Origin: Allobosea sp.
Lineage (GTDB): Bacteria; Pseudomonadota; Alphaproteobacteria; Rhizobiales; Beijerinckiaceae
DNA length: 6,131 nt
Direction of reading: 5' to 3'
Assembly: GCA_021732895.1 (NCBI GenBank)
Contig: JAKFWE010000403.1
Location: 1 to 6,131, forward strand
In this document: positions 4,609-6,131 of the stretch, piece by piece
Layout of the letters: the number at the start of each line of letters is the position of its first letter
Position numbering within the stretch: the first letter of the stretch is position 1
Program-made: the position numbers and the translations under genes
Notes under the pieces: model-generated
What the model was told of the DNA's origin: nothing
The model's input: the letters and a program-made list of their open reading frames with translations, nothing else
Database searches by the model: none

Positions 4609-6131
4609 ATGCGCGTCGATCACGCCATCGCCGATCTCGACATCTCGGGCTCCGGCGCGACGGACCCCGCGGTCCGCACCGCCTGCCCGTATTGCGGCGT
4701 CGGCTGCGGCGTGCTGGCGACGCCGGACGGCAAGGGCGGCGCCGCGATCGCGGGCGACCCGGCTCATCCCGCCAATTTCGGCCGGCTCTGCTCGAAGGGG
4801 TCGGCGCTCGGCGAGACGCTCGGGCTGGGCGCGCGCGTGCTCTACCCGCTGATGCGCAACGCAGCCGGCGGCTATGAGCGCGTCGGCTGGGACGAGGCGC
4901 TCGATGCGGTCGCGGAGGGCCTGCGGGCGATCATCGCGAAGGACGGTCCCGACGCCGTGGCCTTCTATCTCTCCGGACAGTTGCTTACGGAGGACTATTA
5001 CGTCGCCAACAAGCTGATGAAGGGCTTCATCGGCTCGCCGCATGTCGACACGAACTCGCGGCTCTGCATGTCATCCACCGTCGCCGGCCACAGGCGCGTG
5101 CTCGGCTCGGACACCGTGCCGGGCAGCTACGAGGATCTCGATAGCGCCGACCTGATCGTGCTCGTCGGCTCCAACGCGGCCTGGTGCCACCCGGTGCTGT
5201 TTCGCCGCATGCAGGACAACCGCGCCGGGCGCCGCGCCCGGATCGTCGTCATCGACCCGCGCGCCACGGCGACGACCGAGGACGCCGACCTCATCCTGGC
5301 GCTGAAGCCGGGCGCCGACAGCGTTCTCTTCGCCGGACTCCTGGTCCATCTCGCCGACGCTGGTCTGACGGACCAGACCTATCTCGCCCGCCATGTCGCA
5401 GGCTTCGACGAGACGCTGGCGAACGCGCGTGCGATCGCGCCCGATCTGGCGGCTGTCGCGCGGCGCACCGGGCTGCCGGCCGCCGGGATCGCGGCTTTTT
5501 ACGGCCTCTGGGCCGACACGCCGAACGTGGTCACGGCCTGGAGCCAGGGCGTCAACCAGTCCGCGCAAGGGACGGACAAGGTCGCCGCGATCCTGCATTG
5601 CCACCTCGCCACCGGGCGCATCGGCCGGCCGGGCGCGGGGCCGCTTTCGCTGACCGGTCAGCCCAACGCCATGGGCGGCCGCGAGGTCGGCGGGCTCGCC
5701 AACATGCTCGCGGCCCATATGGGCTACACGGCCGCCGAGATCGACCGCGTCGGCCGCTTCTGGAACGCGCCGAACATGGCGCAGCGCGAAGGTCTCAAGG
5801 CCGTCGCCATGCTCGACGCCGTGGCGGCAAAAAGCATCAAGGCGCTCTGGGTGATGGCGACCAACCCCGCCGTCTCGTTGCCCCGCGCCGACCATGTCGT
5901 GGCGGCGTTGCGAGGGCTCGAGCTTTTCGTCGTCTCCGAGAACGTGCTCTCCAACGATACGCTTGCGGCGAGGCCGCACGTCATCCTGCCGGCCGCCGCC
6001 TGGGGCGAGAAGGACGGAACCGTCACCAATTCCGAGCGCCGCATCTCGCGCCAGCGCGCCTTCCTGGCCCTGCCGGGCGAGGTCCGGCCGGACTGGTGGA
6101 TCGTCTCGCAGGTCGCCGCCCGGCTCGGCTT
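4609..6131 (+). CDS. nasA: NasA assimilatory nitrate reductase catalytic subunit (3' truncated by window edge)
   Basis: The frame is open from ATG 4609 to the window end: 507 complete codons of a family usually near 870-900 residues. It reduces nitrate to nitrite in the cytoplasm using a bis-MGD molybdenum cofactor. Residues 26-64 hold the N-terminal [4Fe-4S] motif: Cys26, Cys29, Cys33 in CPYCGVGCGV and Cys61 in LCSKG, with Lys63 as the usual electron-relay residue. Cys153 in NSRLCMSS is the likely Mo ligand. Cofactor-binding signatures follow: GSNAAWCHPVLFRRM, the WSQGVNQS segment, PNAMGGREVGGLANM (from residue 352), TNPAVSLP (from 418) and WGEKDGTVTNSERRISRQR. There is no Tat signal, which separates it from periplasmic NapA. 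GAGG at 4596-4599 lies nine bases before the start, inside the end of the preceding gene. Whether a C-terminal [2Fe-2S] BFD-like domain exists cannot be seen. Confidence 0.95.
   Translation, partial: MRVDHAIADLDISGSGATDPAVRTACPYCGVGCGVLATPDGKGGAAIAGDPAHPANFGRLCSKGSALGETLGLGARVLYPLMRNAAGGYERVGWDEALDAVAEGLRAIIAKDGPDAVAFYLSGQLLTEDYYVANKLMKGFIGSPHVDTNSRLCMSSTVAGHRRVLGSDTVPGSYEDLDSADLIVLVGSNAAWCHPVLFRRMQDNRAGRRARIVVIDPRATATTEDADLILALKPGADSVLFAGLLVHLADAGLTDQTYLARHVAGFDETLANARAIAPDLAAVARRTGLPAAGIAAFYGLWADTPNVVTAWSQGVNQSAQGTDKVAAILHCHLATGRIGRPGAGPLSLTGQPNAMGGREVGGLANMLAAHMGYTAAEIDRVGRFWNAPNMAQREGLKAVAMLDAVAAKSIKALWVMATNPAVSLPRADHVVAALRGLELFVVSENVLSNDTLAARPHVILPAAAWGEKDGTVTNSERRISRQRAFLALPGEVRPDWWIVSQVAARLG

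Noticed and set aside
1790..4610. Minus-strand frames of nearly 500 codons opposite nrtA and the oxidoreductase gene
   Set aside because: They lie almost wholly antisense to well-recognised genes, have His/Arg/Asp-rich composition typical of reversed GC-rich coding DNA, and show no domain motif.

Overview
The window is a high-GC stretch that reads as part of an assimilatory nitrate (nas) locus of an alphaproteobacterium. The protein families, the gene order and the repeat-rich spacer suggest a Hyphomicrobiales member (Bosea- or Methylobacterium-like), but this assignment is a judgement from memory, not a search. All genes are on the + strand.

Layout: (1) 1-459 is the 3' part of nasT, an ANTAR-domain RNA-binding antiterminator. 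(2) 456-1505 is nasS, the cytoplasmic nitrate/nitrite sensor that partners NasT; it overlaps nasT by ATGA. (3) 1506-1822 is a regulatory spacer. It holds a short terminator-like hairpin after nasS, a well-matched sigma-54 promoter (TGGCACG-N4-TTGTA) and a leader of about 150 nt. The leader carries two small hairpins with hexaloops of the A1/G4 type recognised by ANTAR proteins, and an intrinsic terminator that competes with the second hairpin. (4) 1823-3136 is nrtA, a Tat-exported nitrate-binding protein of the same fold family as NasS. (5) 3137-3380 is a spacer built of palindromic, probably dispersed repeats. (6) 3381-4607 is a stand-alone FAD/NAD(P)H oxidoreductase resembling the N-terminal part of NirB. 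(7) 4609-6131 is the first 507 codons of nasA, the molybdopterin/[4Fe-4S] nitrate reductase, which runs off the window.

Working model: NasS holds NasT when nitrate and nitrite are absent. When nitrate or nitrite binds NasS, NasT is released, binds the leader hairpins and prevents termination. Nitrogen limitation would act one step earlier, through sigma-54 and presumably NtrC. NrtA would capture nitrate in the periplasm, the FAD protein would pass NAD(P)H electrons to NasA, and NasA would reduce nitrate to nitrite. The nrtB/nrtC permease and ATPase genes that commonly follow nrtA are not here, and no siroheme nitrite reductase lies within the window.

I see no wholly new system. The most informative elements are the nested leader switch and the repeat-built spacer, which appears to supply the Shine-Dalgarno sequence of the oxidoreductase gene.
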